64,000 nucleotides of DNA. Origin: a bacterium (GTDB lineage: Bacteria > Planctomycetota > UBA1135 > UBA2386). The notes below the pieces were generated by a model. The model saw only the letters and a program-made list of their open reading frames with translations, did not search any database and was not told the DNA's origin. Location of the stretch: positions 124,001 through 188,000 of the forward strand of contig JAUILN010000009.1 of NCBI GenBank assembly GCA_030432695.1. Direction: 5' to 3'. The stretch's first letter is position 1. The number at the start of each line of letters is the position of its first letter. The position numbers and the translations under genes are program-made. This document shows positions 44,353 through 53,062 of the stretch, piece by piece.

Positions 44353-45573
44353 TCAGCGCGTCGCGAACAGACCGATCCGCTCGGGCAGTCCCTCGGTCGG
44401 CCGGAGCACCGCGTCCGCCTCGACGCCGAGGAATCCGAGCAGGTCGGCATACACGCTCCGGAAGTCGGTCGTCGCGCGGACGTCGCCGTCGTCGAGGTCG
44501 TCCAGGTTCGGAACCTCACCGTGCAGGCCCGCGCGCACTGCCCCACCCGCGACGAACACCGGCGCCGCTGCACCATGGTCGGTGCCGTGGCTGCCGTTCT
44601 CGGCAACGCGACGACCGAACTCGGAGTGGACCAGGATCGCCGTCGAGTCGAGCTTGCGGTGCGCTTCGAGGTCGTCGAGCAAGGCGCCGAGGCCGCGGTC
44701 GAGCTGCGCCAGCAGCGCCGCGTGGGTGGGTGCCTGGTTGGCGTGGGTGTCGAAGCCGCCCAGCGAGACGTGGATCAGTCGCGTGCCGAAGCCGGAGACC
44801 AGGACCCGGCTGGCGAGCTGCATCGCGCGGCCGAAGGCGTCGCCGTCGAACTCGGCGTGGGGGCGGTAGCGGGCCAGGGCGTCGCGCAGCTGCTGCTCGC
44901 TAGACAATGCGGACTGTGCGACCGAGTCGACGAACGCGTTGAGATCCTCGAGGCCCGCGACGGACGGGTCGTCCGACCCTGCGAGTGCGCGCAGAGGGCG
45001 TTCCGATGTGGCGCTCACGTGCAGCACGTAGTCTTCGAGCGACGCCAGGGCCGGGACCACCACCTCGTGGCCGCGCAACGCCAGGGGCACGCGCAGGGAG
45101 CCGACCGCGAGGCCCGGCACCGCAGCGCCCTGTCGCGCGAGCTGGTCGGCGGCGCGGCCGAGCCAGCCGGTCGAGCTGGTCGAGGCGCGCTCCAGGTCGG
45201 GATCCGCGGTGTGCCAGATGTCGCGGCTCTTGAAGTGCGAGCGATCGGGCGGCGTATAGCCGACGCCGTGGACCGCCGCCGCGTGACCCCGCTCGAAGCG
45301 CGCCGAGAGTCGTTCGAGCGACGCGTGCAACGCGAAGTCGGAGCCTGGGAGTCGTCTGGCGCCGCGGCGCACTCCCGCCAGCGACGGACGGGCCTTGGCC
45401 CAGCGTTCGTCCTCGAGAGGGATGAGTGTATTGAGTCCGTCGTTGCCGCCCTCGAGTTCGACGACGACCAGGGCGCGGTCGTCGCCGTCGGGCAGCCAGC
45501 GCAGCGGCAGGCGCAGAGCGGCCGCGGCGGGAACGGCGGCGGCGCTGCCGAGGAAGGTGCGGCGGGTGGTCAT
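44353..45573 (-). CDS. DUF1501 family exported protein (sulfatase-fold)
   Basis: This 406-residue protein has a Tat-like start (MTTRRTFLGSAAAVPAAAAL). The DUF1501 core follows: ALVVVELEGGNDGLNTLIPLED, then FALHASLERLSARFERG, VGYTPPDRSHFKSRDIWHT, HVSLGGFDTHANQAPTHAALL, LVHSEFGRRVAENGSHGTDHGAAAPVFVAGG. DUF1501 belongs to the alkaline-phosphatase/sulfatase superfamily by fold, but its role is unknown. It is expanded in Planctomycetota and is usually paired with DUF1800 (or DUF1549/DUF1553) genes. Here its ATG overlaps the DUF1800 stop by four bases. The conserved His/Asp residues (DRSHF, FDTHAN, TDHG) suggest metal binding is retained. Confidence 0.9.
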   Translation of the reverse strand: MTTRRTFLGSAAAVPAAAALRLPLRWLPDGDDRALVVVELEGGNDGLNTLIPLEDERWAKARPSLAGVRRGARRLPGSDFALHASLERLSARFERGHAAAVHGVGYTPPDRSHFKSRDIWHTADPDLERASTSSTGWLGRAADQLARQGAAVPGLAVGSLRVPLALRGHEVVVPALASLEDYVLHVSATSERPLRALAGSDDPSVAGLEDLNAFVDSVAQSALSSEQQLRDALARYRPHAEFDGDAFGRAMQLASRVLVSGFGTRLIHVSLGGFDTHANQAPTHAALLAQLDRGLGALLDDLEAHRKLDSTAILVHSEFGRRVAENGSHGTDHGAAAPVFVAGGAVRAGLHGEVPNLDDLDDGDVRATTDFRSVYADLLGFLGVEADAVLRPTEGLPERIGLFATR

Positions 45574-46877
45574 AGCAGTTGGGCCTCGGGCAGGAGCATC
45601 ACGGCGTGCAGCAGTGCGGCGTCGTCGTGCGCGGCCGGTGTTCTCAGGAAGGCATCCAGGCGGGCGCGGGATGGCTCGCCGATGCGGGAGTCGAGCAGCA
45701 GCGCGACGGCATGCTCGGCCCGTTCGGTGGGCGTGCCGCCGTCGAGGACCGCTCGCGGTGCGGGGTCGCAGTGGAACGCACCCTGGGCGAGGCGCCCGGC
45801 GAAGTTGGCGCGGCGCAGCCACGTCGCCGAGGTGAGCCAGGCGCGCTCCTGGGCCCAGCCCTCCACGCTCGGCGGCTCGCCGATGCCCAGGCCCATGCCG
45901 AGCGCCTCGCTGCCGAGGTCCATCGGCGAGGCGGTGGCGCCGAGGTTGCGCACGGTGCCGACCACGAGGTCGACCGGGTCCTTGATCCGACTGCGGTAGG
46001 CGCGCTCGGAGAAGAACAGGCGGCTCGTGAGCAACACGCGAAGGGTCGCCCCGAGGTCGCGACCGAACGCGCGGTAGCGAGCGGCCAGCGCTTCGATCTC
46101 GTCGTCGGCGGGCTCGGGGTGCACGAAGAACGCCAGCAGCTTGCGCGCCACGAACCGCGCCGACTCGGGGCGTTCGGCGGTGATGCGCACCAGATCCTCG
46201 CCGTCGAAGGCGCCGCGCGCGCCGAGGATCTGCTTGGTCCCGTCGTCGTGTCGCCGGTGCTCGACGCGGAACCGCTGGTCTTTCACGGTCCAGCCGGTCA
46301 GCGCCCGCGCCGCTTCCTGGATGTCGTGCTCGGTGTAGCCCTGGCCACGCCCGAGCGCGAACAGCTCGAACAGCTCGCGCGCCAGGTTCTCGTTGGGCCT
46401 GCCGGCGACGTTGCTGTCGTTGTCGAGCCAGCGGATCATCGCGGGGTCCTGGCACAGCGCGAGCAGCAGCTCGTCGAAGCGACCGAGGCCGAGCTGGTCG
46501 AACAGGCGGAGCTGACGGCTCATCGCGCCGAGCTGGCCGACCTTCACCAGGCTGGTGGCGAACCAGTCGTGCAGCAGGTGGCTCATCCGCTCCTGCAGGC
46601 GATGGCGGCCGGCGAGCATCCGCCAGATCCGGTAGGCGCGCAGCGACGCGCCGCCGTCGTCCTTGACGATCGGCAGGTCTTCGAACTCGTCGACCCGTTC
46701 GCCCGGACCGCGGCCGGTCAGGCGCTCGAGGGTCTTCGCGGGGCCCTCGCGGACCGCGCGCTCGCGGTCGGCCAGCGACCCGCCGAAGCCCGCGCGGCGG
46801 AACAGGTGGCCGGACCGCGCCAGATCGAAGGGCTCGCGCGGCGTGGGCTCGAACGGTGCCAGTGGGTCGCGGTTCAT
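45570..46877 (-). CDS. DUF1800 family protein
   Basis: This 435-residue helical protein has the hallmarks of DUF1800: LARSGHLFRRAGFGGSL at the N-terminus, LQERMSHLLHDWFATSL, IRWLDNDSNVAGRPNENLARELFELFALGRG with YTEHDIQEAARALTGW, and KLLAFFVHPEPADDEIEAL. The family is unassigned biochemically and nearly always sits beside DUF1501. The gene overlaps by four bases both the upstream gene for a 544-residue exported protein and the downstream DUF1501 gene, so the three form a tight operon. No signal peptide is clear. Confidence 0.9.
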   Translation of the reverse strand: MNRDPLAPFEPTPREPFDLARSGHLFRRAGFGGSLADRERAVREGPAKTLERLTGRGPGERVDEFEDLPIVKDDGGASLRAYRIWRMLAGRHRLQERMSHLLHDWFATSLVKVGQLGAMSRQLRLFDQLGLGRFDELLLALCQDPAMIRWLDNDSNVAGRPNENLARELFELFALGRGQGYTEHDIQEAARALTGWTVKDQRFRVEHRRHDDGTKQILGARGAFDGEDLVRITAERPESARFVARKLLAFFVHPEPADDEIEALAARYRAFGRDLGATLRVLLTSRLFFSERAYRSRIKDPVDLVVGTVRNLGATASPMDLGSEALGMGLGIGEPPSVEGWAQERAWLTSATWLRRANFAGRLAQGAFHCDPAPRAVLDGGTPTERAEHAVALLLDSRIGEPSRARLDAFLRTPAAHDDAALLHAVMLLPEAQLL

Positions 46878-48508
46878 CGGGCCACCTCGAGCTCGAGGAC
46901 CATCCGGGTGGTGGTCGGACCCGGTTCGACGGCGATGTGCAGCGGGCCGAGACCTCGCAGAACTCCGAACAGGTCGTCGAGGTTGCGGCGCGCCTTGGCC
47001 GGGGCGAGGCCCTTCTTCATCACCTCGTCGAAGACCAGCAGGTCGGCGTTGCGCTCCAACATCGCGGCCAACGCCGCCGGGTCGAGTTCGGCATGGTCGC
47101 CGACCACCGTGTCGGCGCGGTGTCCTGGCTCGCTCGCCGCGTCGCAGAGCGCCTGCAGCGCGCGGCGCGTCCCCTCCACGGTGCTGGCCAATACCACGTG
47201 ACCGAACGCCACCGACAAGGTCGGCGAGATCGTGGTCTCCACCGGCCAGGGCTCCGGGCCGCGCCAGTCGATCGGTTCGCCGACCAACATCTCGACGTCG
47301 CCGGGGCCGCGGAGCTTGCGGGTGACGAACGAGGGCAGCTCCTGCTGCCGGCGCCGTGCGCCGTCGGCCAGCATCAGATTGCCGAACGCGCGCTGCATCA
47401 GCTCGGGGGCGCGCTGGTCTTCGGGATCGCGCAGCGGCGCGACCAGCACGAAGCCCGGCAGGTCGAAGAGGCGCGGCTCGAGCGCGCCGTTGTCCTGTGG
47501 CTCGTGGGCGACGACGAACAGCGTGAAGGGCTCGTCGAGCGCGGCCAGGATGCCTTCGACGAACGATCCGCCGCTGAGCGCGTCGGCGATCGTCAGACCG
47601 CCACCGAGCTGCGCGGCCTCGCCGGCGCGGAGCAGGTCGTCGCGGGCGCGGAGCAGGTGGGCGAGGCTGCGGTCGAGGCTCAGTGAGGCGAGGGTTCCTT
47701 CGGGGCGCGGTGGTACGACCCGCGGCTGGTCGGCGTGCGGCAGCAGAGCCGACAGTGCGCCGCGGCCGAGCGGCGTGCCGTGCAGCGTGGCAGCGAGGCG
47801 GATGCCCTCGGCGCCGAGGTCGAGGGTGAAGTCCAGGCCAGCCGCGTCAGCGAACGCGGCCTGCAGGGGGCCCAGGAAGAACACGCCGCCGGGCTCGCGC
47901 TGCGGGGGTGTGCGCTGCAGTGCTGCTGCGGTGATCGCGCCTCGGAGCAGCGGTCCGTCGCCGGCCTCGTCTTTCGGAGTCGGCAGGATGTCGCTGCGCA
48001 ACTGGTTGGCGAACGCCATGTCGTCGCTGATCACCAGGTAGCGGTCGTCGTGCACCCGGGCGACGTCGCTCGGTAGTCGATCGAGGAGTTTGTCGAGCCC
48101 TTCCCGGTCGCCCCCATCCTGCTCGGCGATCAGGAACGGCCGGGGTCGATCGCTGCCCGGCGGGATCGTCAGGCCGAGCATCGCGCGGCCGGGGCTCAGT
48201 GTGTGGGCCAGCTCCTCGAGCCGCATGCCGCCGGTCGCTCCGACCGCCGCGGCGCGCGCCAGGCCCAGGGCGAGGCGCACGCGAGCCGGCAGGTCGGGCG
48301 CCGTCGTCAGCGCTTCGAGCGCGTCGACGACTCGCGCGCCGTCGTGCCAGGCGATCCAGGCCACGGTGCCCGCGGGAAGGTCCGTCGGTCGCGCGCTCGT
48401 CGGCGACGCCGGGTTCCTCTCCTGGTCGGGGGCCGGTGTCTGGCCGGTCGCTCCCGGGTCGCCGAGCAGCAGGCAGGCGAGGGCGAGTGCGGGGCGGATC
48501 GTGGGCAT
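46874..48508 (-). CDS. Secreted hypothetical protein (DUF3352-like), first gene of the DUF1800/DUF1501 operon
   Basis: This 544-residue exported protein has the signal MPTIRPALALACLLLGDPGATGQ. The body has LPAGTVAWIAWHDGARVVDAL early, then GRAMLGLTIPPGSDRPRPFLIAEQ and VHDDRYLVISDD, and repeated alpha-beta units such as FFLGPLQAAFADAAG. This is the pattern of DUF3352-like planctomycete proteins (two repeats of a mixed fold, function unknown); the assignment is by resemblance and not firm. Its stop overlaps the DUF1800 ATG by four bases. The partnership with the DUF1800/DUF1501 pair suggests a shared envelope task. The start was set at the signal peptide; the frame runs farther upstream. Confidence 0.65.
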   Translation of the reverse strand: MPTIRPALALACLLLGDPGATGQTPAPDQERNPASPTSARPTDLPAGTVAWIAWHDGARVVDALEALTTAPDLPARVRLALGLARAAAVGATGGMRLEELAHTLSPGRAMLGLTIPPGSDRPRPFLIAEQDGGDREGLDKLLDRLPSDVARVHDDRYLVISDDMAFANQLRSDILPTPKDEAGDGPLLRGAITAAALQRTPPQREPGGVFFLGPLQAAFADAAGLDFTLDLGAEGIRLAATLHGTPLGRGALSALLPHADQPRVVPPRPEGTLASLSLDRSLAHLLRARDDLLRAGEAAQLGGGLTIADALSGGSFVEGILAALDEPFTLFVVAHEPQDNGALEPRLFDLPGFVLVAPLRDPEDQRAPELMQRAFGNLMLADGARRRQQELPSFVTRKLRGPGDVEMLVGEPIDWRGPEPWPVETTISPTLSVAFGHVVLASTVEGTRRALQALCDAASEPGHRADTVVGDHAELDPAALAAMLERNADLLVFDEVMKKGLAPAKARRNLDDLFGVLRGLGPLHIAVEPGPTTTRMVLELEVAR

Positions 48509-48821
48509 CTCGAGGTTCTCCCGGTGGGCAGGTCGCGGGGGGCGATGGTAGGCGTCGCGGGTGGCCGGACCGCGGCGCGTCGTTTCGCGCGCATCAGGCA
48601 CGGGACGAACCTGGGACGTGGCGGTGGGCTTCGGCGGTCCCGTGATGGCAGACATCAAGCTACTAGGGGATCCTCTGGGTGTTCGCGTTCGTCGAATGAG
48701 CCCCCGTACATGGCCATATAAGGGGTTGTACTGGATAAGTTTGCGGCGACGAAACAAAACGGATACTCAGGTCGTGTGACATGTGGCGACGTTCCTGCCG
48801 CCCCGTCTGGGACCCCTTCCC
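48509..48821. promoter_or_regulatory. Divergent regulatory region upstream of the nap-hao operon
   Basis: About 310 bp separate the divergent secreted-protein gene from the napD-like gene. The part at 48710-48780 is noticeably more AT-rich than the rest of the window (ATATAAGGGGTTGTAC and GACGAAACAAAACGGATAC) and probably contains the operon promoter. I see no clean FNR/DNR box or NarL heptamers, and no sigma-54 motif. Promoter placement is inferred from composition and position only. Confidence 0.4.
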
Positions 48822-49133
48822 ATGCCCGCCCTTCCTGTCGTCGTTGGAGTCCTCGCCCGGATCGACACCACCCGCACCCGGGAGGTGTCGACGGCGCTCG
48901 AGGCGATTCACGGTGTGTCGGTGTTCGAGGTGCCGCCGCCGCCGGCCGGGGGTGAGGTCGAGGGCGGCCGGATCGGCCTGCTGATCGAGGCGGAGGACCT
49001 GGATGCCGCGCACGCGGTGTTGCGCGGGCAGGTCGACCGCACGTCCGGGGTCCTCGGCACCTGGCCGGTCGCGGTCGAGTCCGGCGACGGCTTCGGAGCG
49101 CCGTCGGCCGTGACGCAGGGGCCCGGGGCGTGA
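48822..49133 (+). CDS. napD: NapD-like chaperone for periplasmic nitrate reductase
   Basis: This is a small protein of 103 residues directly upstream of napA. It has the NapD ferredoxin-like pattern: PVVVGVLARIDTTRTREVSTALEAIHGVSVFEVP, then GRIGLLIEAEDLDAAHAVL, then RTSGVLGTWPVAVE. NapD binds the Tat signal of NapA and holds export back until the molybdenum cofactor is inserted. Similarity is in pattern rather than strict motifs, and the assignment rests partly on position. A GTG at 48783 would add 13 residues; the ATG at 48822 fits the family N-terminus better, although neither has a strong ribosome-binding site. NapA follows after 61 bp. Confidence 0.7.
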   Translation: MPALPVVVGVLARIDTTRTREVSTALEAIHGVSVFEVPPPPAGGEVEGGRIGLLIEAEDLDAAHAVLRGQVDRTSGVLGTWPVAVESGDGFGAPSAVTQGPGA

Positions 49134-49194
49134 GCAGGACCACAGCCAGAACGCAGTCGAGTGACCCGGCCCGAGATCCAGGAGTGAGTTCGCG

Positions 49195-51627
49195 ATGCAG
49201 CCCGATGATCACGTCGTCCCGGAATCGACCCATGCCGTCCGCCATGCCGCCGAGGTGAGCAACGGCGACGACGCGACGCTGTTCGGCGACGCGTCCCGGC
49301 GCGACTTCCTGCGCAGCTCGGCCGCTGCCGCGGTGGTCGCGGTCGGCGCTCCGGGTGTAGCGGCAACGCCGTTCGGCGCGTCGTCCGCAGGATCGCCCGC
49401 CAGTCCCCGCGCCGACGTCGAGTGGGTCAAGTCGGTGTGTCGCTTCTGCGGCACCGGCTGCGGCGTGCTGCTCGGCGTGCGCGACGGCCGGCTGGTGTCG
49501 CTGCGCGGCGATCCCCAGCACCCGACCACCAAGGGCCTGGTCTGCGCCAAGTCGCTGTTCCTGCCGAAGATCGTCGCGTCGCCCGATCGCCTCACCGAGC
49601 CGATGATCCGCAAGGGCGGCGAACTCCAGCCGGCGAGCTGGGACGACGCGATGGAGCTCGTTGCCGACAGGTTCGCGGCGGCGATCCAGAGCAAGGGGCC
49701 CGACGCGGTGGCCTACTACGGCTCCGGCCAGGCGCTGTCGGAGGAGAGCTACTTCGCCAACCGGCTGTTCAAGGGCGGCATCGGCACAAACAACGTCGAG
49801 GGCAACCCGCGGCTGTGCATGGCCTCGGCGGTGGGCGGCTACGTGACGACCTTCGGCAAGGACGAGCCGATGGGCTGCTACGACGACATCGAGCACGCCA
49901 AGGTCTTCTTCCTGGTCGGCTCGAACACCGCCGAGTGCCATCCGGTGATCTTCGATCAGATCCTGGCGCGCAAGCAGAACGACCGCGAGGTGCTGGTGAT
50001 CGTCTGCGACCCGCGCAAGTCGCCGGTGATGTCGATCGCCGACATCCATCTCGATCCGGTGCCCGGCTACGACCTCGCGGTGTTCCACGCGATGGCGCAG
50101 GTCATCCTCGACGAGAACCGCCACGACCGCGCGTTCCTCGATGGTCATTGCCAGTTCAAGATCGTCGAGGACGGCAACCCGAAGAACGTCTCGTTCGACG
50201 ACTACAAGGCCTGGCTCGACGCCAACTTCACGCCGGCGCAGGCCGAGCGCATCGCGGGCGTGTCGGCCAAGACGATCGTCGAGGCGGCGCGGGTGTTCGC
50301 GAAGGGGCCGACGATGACCTTCTGGACGATGGGCCTCAACCAGCGCATCACCGGGGTCTGGGCCAACAACCTGATGCACAACCTGCATCTGATCACCGGC
50401 CAGATCGGCAAGCCGGGCGCCACGCCGTTCTCGCTGACCGGCCAGCCCAATGCGTGTGGCGGCGTGCGCGATACGGGCTCGCTCTCGCACATCCTGCCCT
50501 ATGGCCGCGCGGTCGGGAACGACGCGCACCGCGCCGAGATGGAGCAGCTCTGGGGCAGCAAGCCCGGCACCATCCAGGCGAAGCCGGGTCTGAACACCAT
50601 CGAGATGTTCAAGGCGCTCGGCCGCGACGAGATCCAGGCGATGCTGGTGCTGACCACCAATCCGGGTCAGTCGCTGCCGAACCTCACGCCGCATCGCGAG
50701 GCGATGGGCAAGGCGCGGCCGAACAAGCCGTTCCTCTGCGTGATCGACGCCTACCCGACACGCACCACCGAGCTGGCCGACGTGGTGCTGCCCGCCGGCA
50801 TGTGGACCGAGAAGGCCGGCGTCTTCGGCATGTCGGAGCGGCGCTACCAGTACCAGCCCAAGGTCTCCGAGGCGCCGGGCCAGGCGCGGCCCGACCTGGA
50901 GATCCTGATGGATCTGGCCAAGCGGCTCGAGGCGCGCGGCGTGGTGCCGAAGGGTTACACGGCGAAGCTGAAGACCGTCGACGACGTGTGGGACGAGATG
51001 CGGCAGGCTTCGGCCGAGACCGCCTACGACTTCCGAGGGATGACCCGGGAGCGCCTCAAGCAGGAGCGCGGGCTGCGTTGGCCGTGCCCGACCGAAACGC
51101 ATGGCGGCACCGCGCGACGCTTCGTGAAGGGCGACGACCCGTGCCTCGACTCCGGCCCCTACGCCGACGACTCGCTGCAGGCCGGCGAGATCAAGTTCTA
51201 CGGCGCGCCCGACCACCGGGCGATCGTGTGGCTGCGGCCGATGAAGCCGCCGGCGGAGCCGGTCGATGCCGAGTACCCGATCATCCTGTCCACTGGCCGC
51301 GTGCTGGAGCATTGGCACACCGGGACGATGACGATGAAGGCCAGCGAGCTGTCGCGGGCCTATCCGGAATGCTACGTCGAGATCCACCCCGACGACGCCA
51401 AGGAGCTCGGCGTGCGCAATGGCAACCCGGTGCGGATCGTCAGCCGCCGCGGCGAGGCGACGATCAAGGCGCGGGTCGTGCCGATGCCGCGCAAGGGCAT
51501 GGTCTTCGTGCCCTGGCACTGGGCCGACGAGGCGAGCCTCATCAACCGCGTCTGCATCGACGCCTACGACCCGGGTTCCAAGCAGCCCGAGTTCAAGATC
51601 TGCGCGGTCCGTCTGGAGAAGGCCTGA
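49195..51627 (+). CDS. napA: Periplasmic nitrate reductase, catalytic subunit
   Basis: This 810-residue molybdopterin enzyme reduces nitrate to nitrite in the periplasm. It has a Tat signal (SRRDFLRSS, residues 34-42, after an unusually long n-region). A [4Fe-4S] site is formed by Cys82, Cys85, Cys89 and Cys117 (CRFCGTGCG and GLVCAKS). The molybdenum-ligand Cys208 sits in NPRLCMASAVGGY, followed by TFGKDEPMGCYDDIEHA, which is strongly NapA-like. Cofactor motifs (NPGQSLPN, ADVVLPAGMWTEK, STGRVLEHWHTGTMT) are intact. Size is normal. An AGGAG lies about 10 bp before the ATG. The context (napD-like before; napB-like, napG, napH after) supports NapA over assimilatory reductase or formate dehydrogenase. 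Confidence 0.96.
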   Translation: MQPDDHVVPESTHAVRHAAEVSNGDDATLFGDASRRDFLRSSAAAAVVAVGAPGVAATPFGASSAGSPASPRADVEWVKSVCRFCGTGCGVLLGVRDGRLVSLRGDPQHPTTKGLVCAKSLFLPKIVASPDRLTEPMIRKGGELQPASWDDAMELVADRFAAAIQSKGPDAVAYYGSGQALSEESYFANRLFKGGIGTNNVEGNPRLCMASAVGGYVTTFGKDEPMGCYDDIEHAKVFFLVGSNTAECHPVIFDQILARKQNDREVLVIVCDPRKSPVMSIADIHLDPVPGYDLAVFHAMAQVILDENRHDRAFLDGHCQFKIVEDGNPKNVSFDDYKAWLDANFTPAQAERIAGVSAKTIVEAARVFAKGPTMTFWTMGLNQRITGVWANNLMHNLHLITGQIGKPGATPFSLTGQPNACGGVRDTGSLSHILPYGRAVGNDAHRAEMEQLWGSKPGTIQAKPGLNTIEMFKALGRDEIQAMLVLTTNPGQSLPNLTPHREAMGKARPNKPFLCVIDAYPTRTTELADVVLPAGMWTEKAGVFGMSERRYQYQPKVSEAPGQARPDLEILMDLAKRLEARGVVPKGYTAKLKTVDDVWDEMRQASAETAYDFRGMTRERLKQERGLRWPCPTETHGGTARRFVKGDDPCLDSGPYADDSLQAGEIKFYGAPDHRAIVWLRPMKPPAEPVDAEYPIILSTGRVLEHWHTGTMTMKASELSRAYPECYVEIHPDDAKELGVRNGNPVRIVSRRGEATIKARVVPMPRKGMVFVPWHWADEASLINRVCIDAYDPGSKQPEFKICAVRLEKA

Positions 51628-51640
51628 GGAGGGCAGAGCG

Positions 51641-52363
51641 ATGACGATCCTCGCGACGTGGAGCACGAGCGCGTCGGTGTGGTGCGGAGCAGGGCTGGCG
51701 CTGTGCGTCGCCCTGTCGCTCGGCTGCCAGACCGGCGGCGAGGCGGGTCAGGCGGCGGCGCGGCCGAGCGGGTCGGCCGACGCGGAGGCTGCTGCCACTC
51801 CGGCGGTGGAGGTCGTTGCTGCGGCATCGGCCGCCGAGGCGGTCGCGCGGCCGCAGGACCCGCAGCGACAGGATCCCCAGCGACAGGACCCACAGCAGGG
51901 CGCCACCCTGCCGCCGTTCCTCGAGAACGCCTTCCCCCCGACGGTGCCCGACGCCGAGTGGCACCGCGACGCGTGGATGCAGAACGACTGCCTGCGCTGT
52001 CACGAGACCGGCGTGGGCAATGCGCCGATGTTGGTCCACGCGTCGCTGCCCGACCTCGCCCGCGAGGTGAAATGCCGGACCTGCCACGTCTTCGTGCCGG
52101 GCTCCGAGCCGCGCGTCCGCGACCCGGGCGTGGGGCAGTTCGAGGCCGATGCCTTCCCGCCGATGATCCCCGGCTCGAGCTACCACCAGGACTCCTGGCT
52201 GCGCGCCGATTGCCTGCTCTGCCACGAGAACGGCATCAAGAACGCGCCGCCGATCCGTCATGCCGGCCTGCCGCCGCGCCTGCTCGAGTCGAAGTGCCGG
52301 ACCTGCCACGTGCAGGTGCGGGCCATCGAGCATGACGAGTCGATCCTGCGGCTGTTGAAGTGA
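51641..52363 (+). CDS. Tetraheme cytochrome c made of two NapB-like modules
   Basis: This 240-residue exported protein has a hydrophobic leader ending LSLGC (possible lipidation at Cys29) and a linker with three QDPQ repeats. Two NapB-like modules follow, at about residues 97-152 and 171-226. Each begins FPP and has two CXXCH sites: CLRCH (117-121) and CRTCH (145-149) in the first, CLLCH (191-195) and CRTCH (219-223) in the second. Both share the frame W-x-x-x-D-C-L-x-C-H-E then NAP and H. NapB normally has one such diheme module, so this looks like an internal duplication. It sits 13 bp after napA and should pass electrons to it. A GAGGAGG ribosome-binding site precedes the ATG. Confidence 0.85.
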   Translation: MTILATWSTSASVWCGAGLALCVALSLGCQTGGEAGQAAARPSGSADAEAAATPAVEVVAAASAAEAVARPQDPQRQDPQRQDPQQGATLPPFLENAFPPTVPDAEWHRDAWMQNDCLRCHETGVGNAPMLVHASLPDLAREVKCRTCHVFVPGSEPRVRDPGVGQFEADAFPPMIPGSSYHQDSWLRADCLLCHENGIKNAPPIRHAGLPPRLLESKCRTCHVQVRAIEHDESILRLLK

Positions 52364-52384
52364 GGCACCCGCCGAGCGAATCCG

Positions 52385-53062
52385 ATGCAACGCGGTGACG
52401 TCAGCGACCGGACCCCTCTGCGCGACGGCACGATGGCCGTCGGGTCGCGGCGTGGCTTCGTCGCCGGGCTCGTCGCGCTGGGGTGCGGGGCCGGCGCCGG
52501 CGCGGGACTCGGCGCGGTGGCGCGCGGGTCGGAGGTGACGGCGCGGCTGCGGCCGCCCGGAGCAGGCCGGCAGTCCGACTTCCTTGCTGCCTGCATCCGC
52601 TGCGGCCAGTGCTCTGCGGCCTGCCCGCAGGATGCGCTGTGCGTGGTCGGTGGCTGGAGCGTGCTGCTCGGCGGCGACTTCGCCGGCTACGCGACTCCCG
52701 AGGTCGACGATCCGCGGGCGCGGCCGTGCACCCTGTGCCCGGAGCACGACGCGATGCCGTGCGTGGCGGCCTGCCCGACCGACGCGCTGACCGATCCCGG
52801 CGCTCGCGACGCGGTCTACATGGGCACCGCGGTGCTGAACACCGCGACCTGCTTTGCCTACAACGGCGTGACCTGTCGGGCCTGTTGGCACGCCTGCCCC
52901 TATCCCGGCACGGCATTGGCCTTCGACGAGCGGTTGCGGCCGGTGGTCGCCGCCGAGCATTGCGTGGGCTGCGGTCTCTGCATACACGCCTGCCTCACCG
53001 AGGAAGCCTCGATCCACATCGCGCCGCGGCGCGAGCAGGCGGCGCGGGGAGGTGCGGCATGA
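52385..53062 (+). CDS. napG: NapG-type ferredoxin (four [4Fe-4S] clusters)
   Basis: This 225-residue iron-sulfur protein has a Tat-like signal (GSRRGFVAGLVALG, residues 20-33) and four Cys groups: C70-C80 (CIRCGQCSAAC), C115/118/126/130 (CTLCPEHDAMPCVAAC), C156/164/167/171 (CFAYNGVTCRACWHAC) and C193/196/199/203 (CVGCGLCIHAC). This is the NapG pattern. With the membrane protein NapH it forms a quinol-oxidising path delivering electrons to periplasmic nitrate reductase. Its stop overlaps the NapH start by four bases. No NapF or NapC is present, so NapGH and the following NrfD module are the candidate quinol oxidases. Confidence 0.9.
   Translation: MQRGDVSDRTPLRDGTMAVGSRRGFVAGLVALGCGAGAGAGLGAVARGSEVTARLRPPGAGRQSDFLAACIRCGQCSAACPQDALCVVGGWSVLLGGDFAGYATPEVDDPRARPCTLCPEHDAMPCVAACPTDALTDPGARDAVYMGTAVLNTATCFAYNGVTCRACWHACPYPGTALAFDERLRPVVAAEHCVGCGLCIHACLTEEASIHIAPRREQAARGGAA

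Noticed and set aside
48509..48821. FNR/DNR or NarL box upstream of the nap operon
   Set aside because: No TTGAT-N4-ATCAA-like or TACYYMT-like sequence with proper spacing was found. Only an AT-rich segment can be reported.
49195..51627. Assimilatory nitrate reductase or formate dehydrogenase instead of NapA
   Set aside because: The NPRLCMASAV and DEPMGCYDDIEHA segments, the Tat signal and the adjacent NapD-, NapB-, NapG- and NapH-type genes all fit NapA.
48655..51666. A reading frame of about 1,000 codons antisense to napA
   Set aside because: It is the high-GC mirror of a strongly conserved gene, is rich in Arg, Gly, Val, Asp and His without any domain, and overlaps napA completely.
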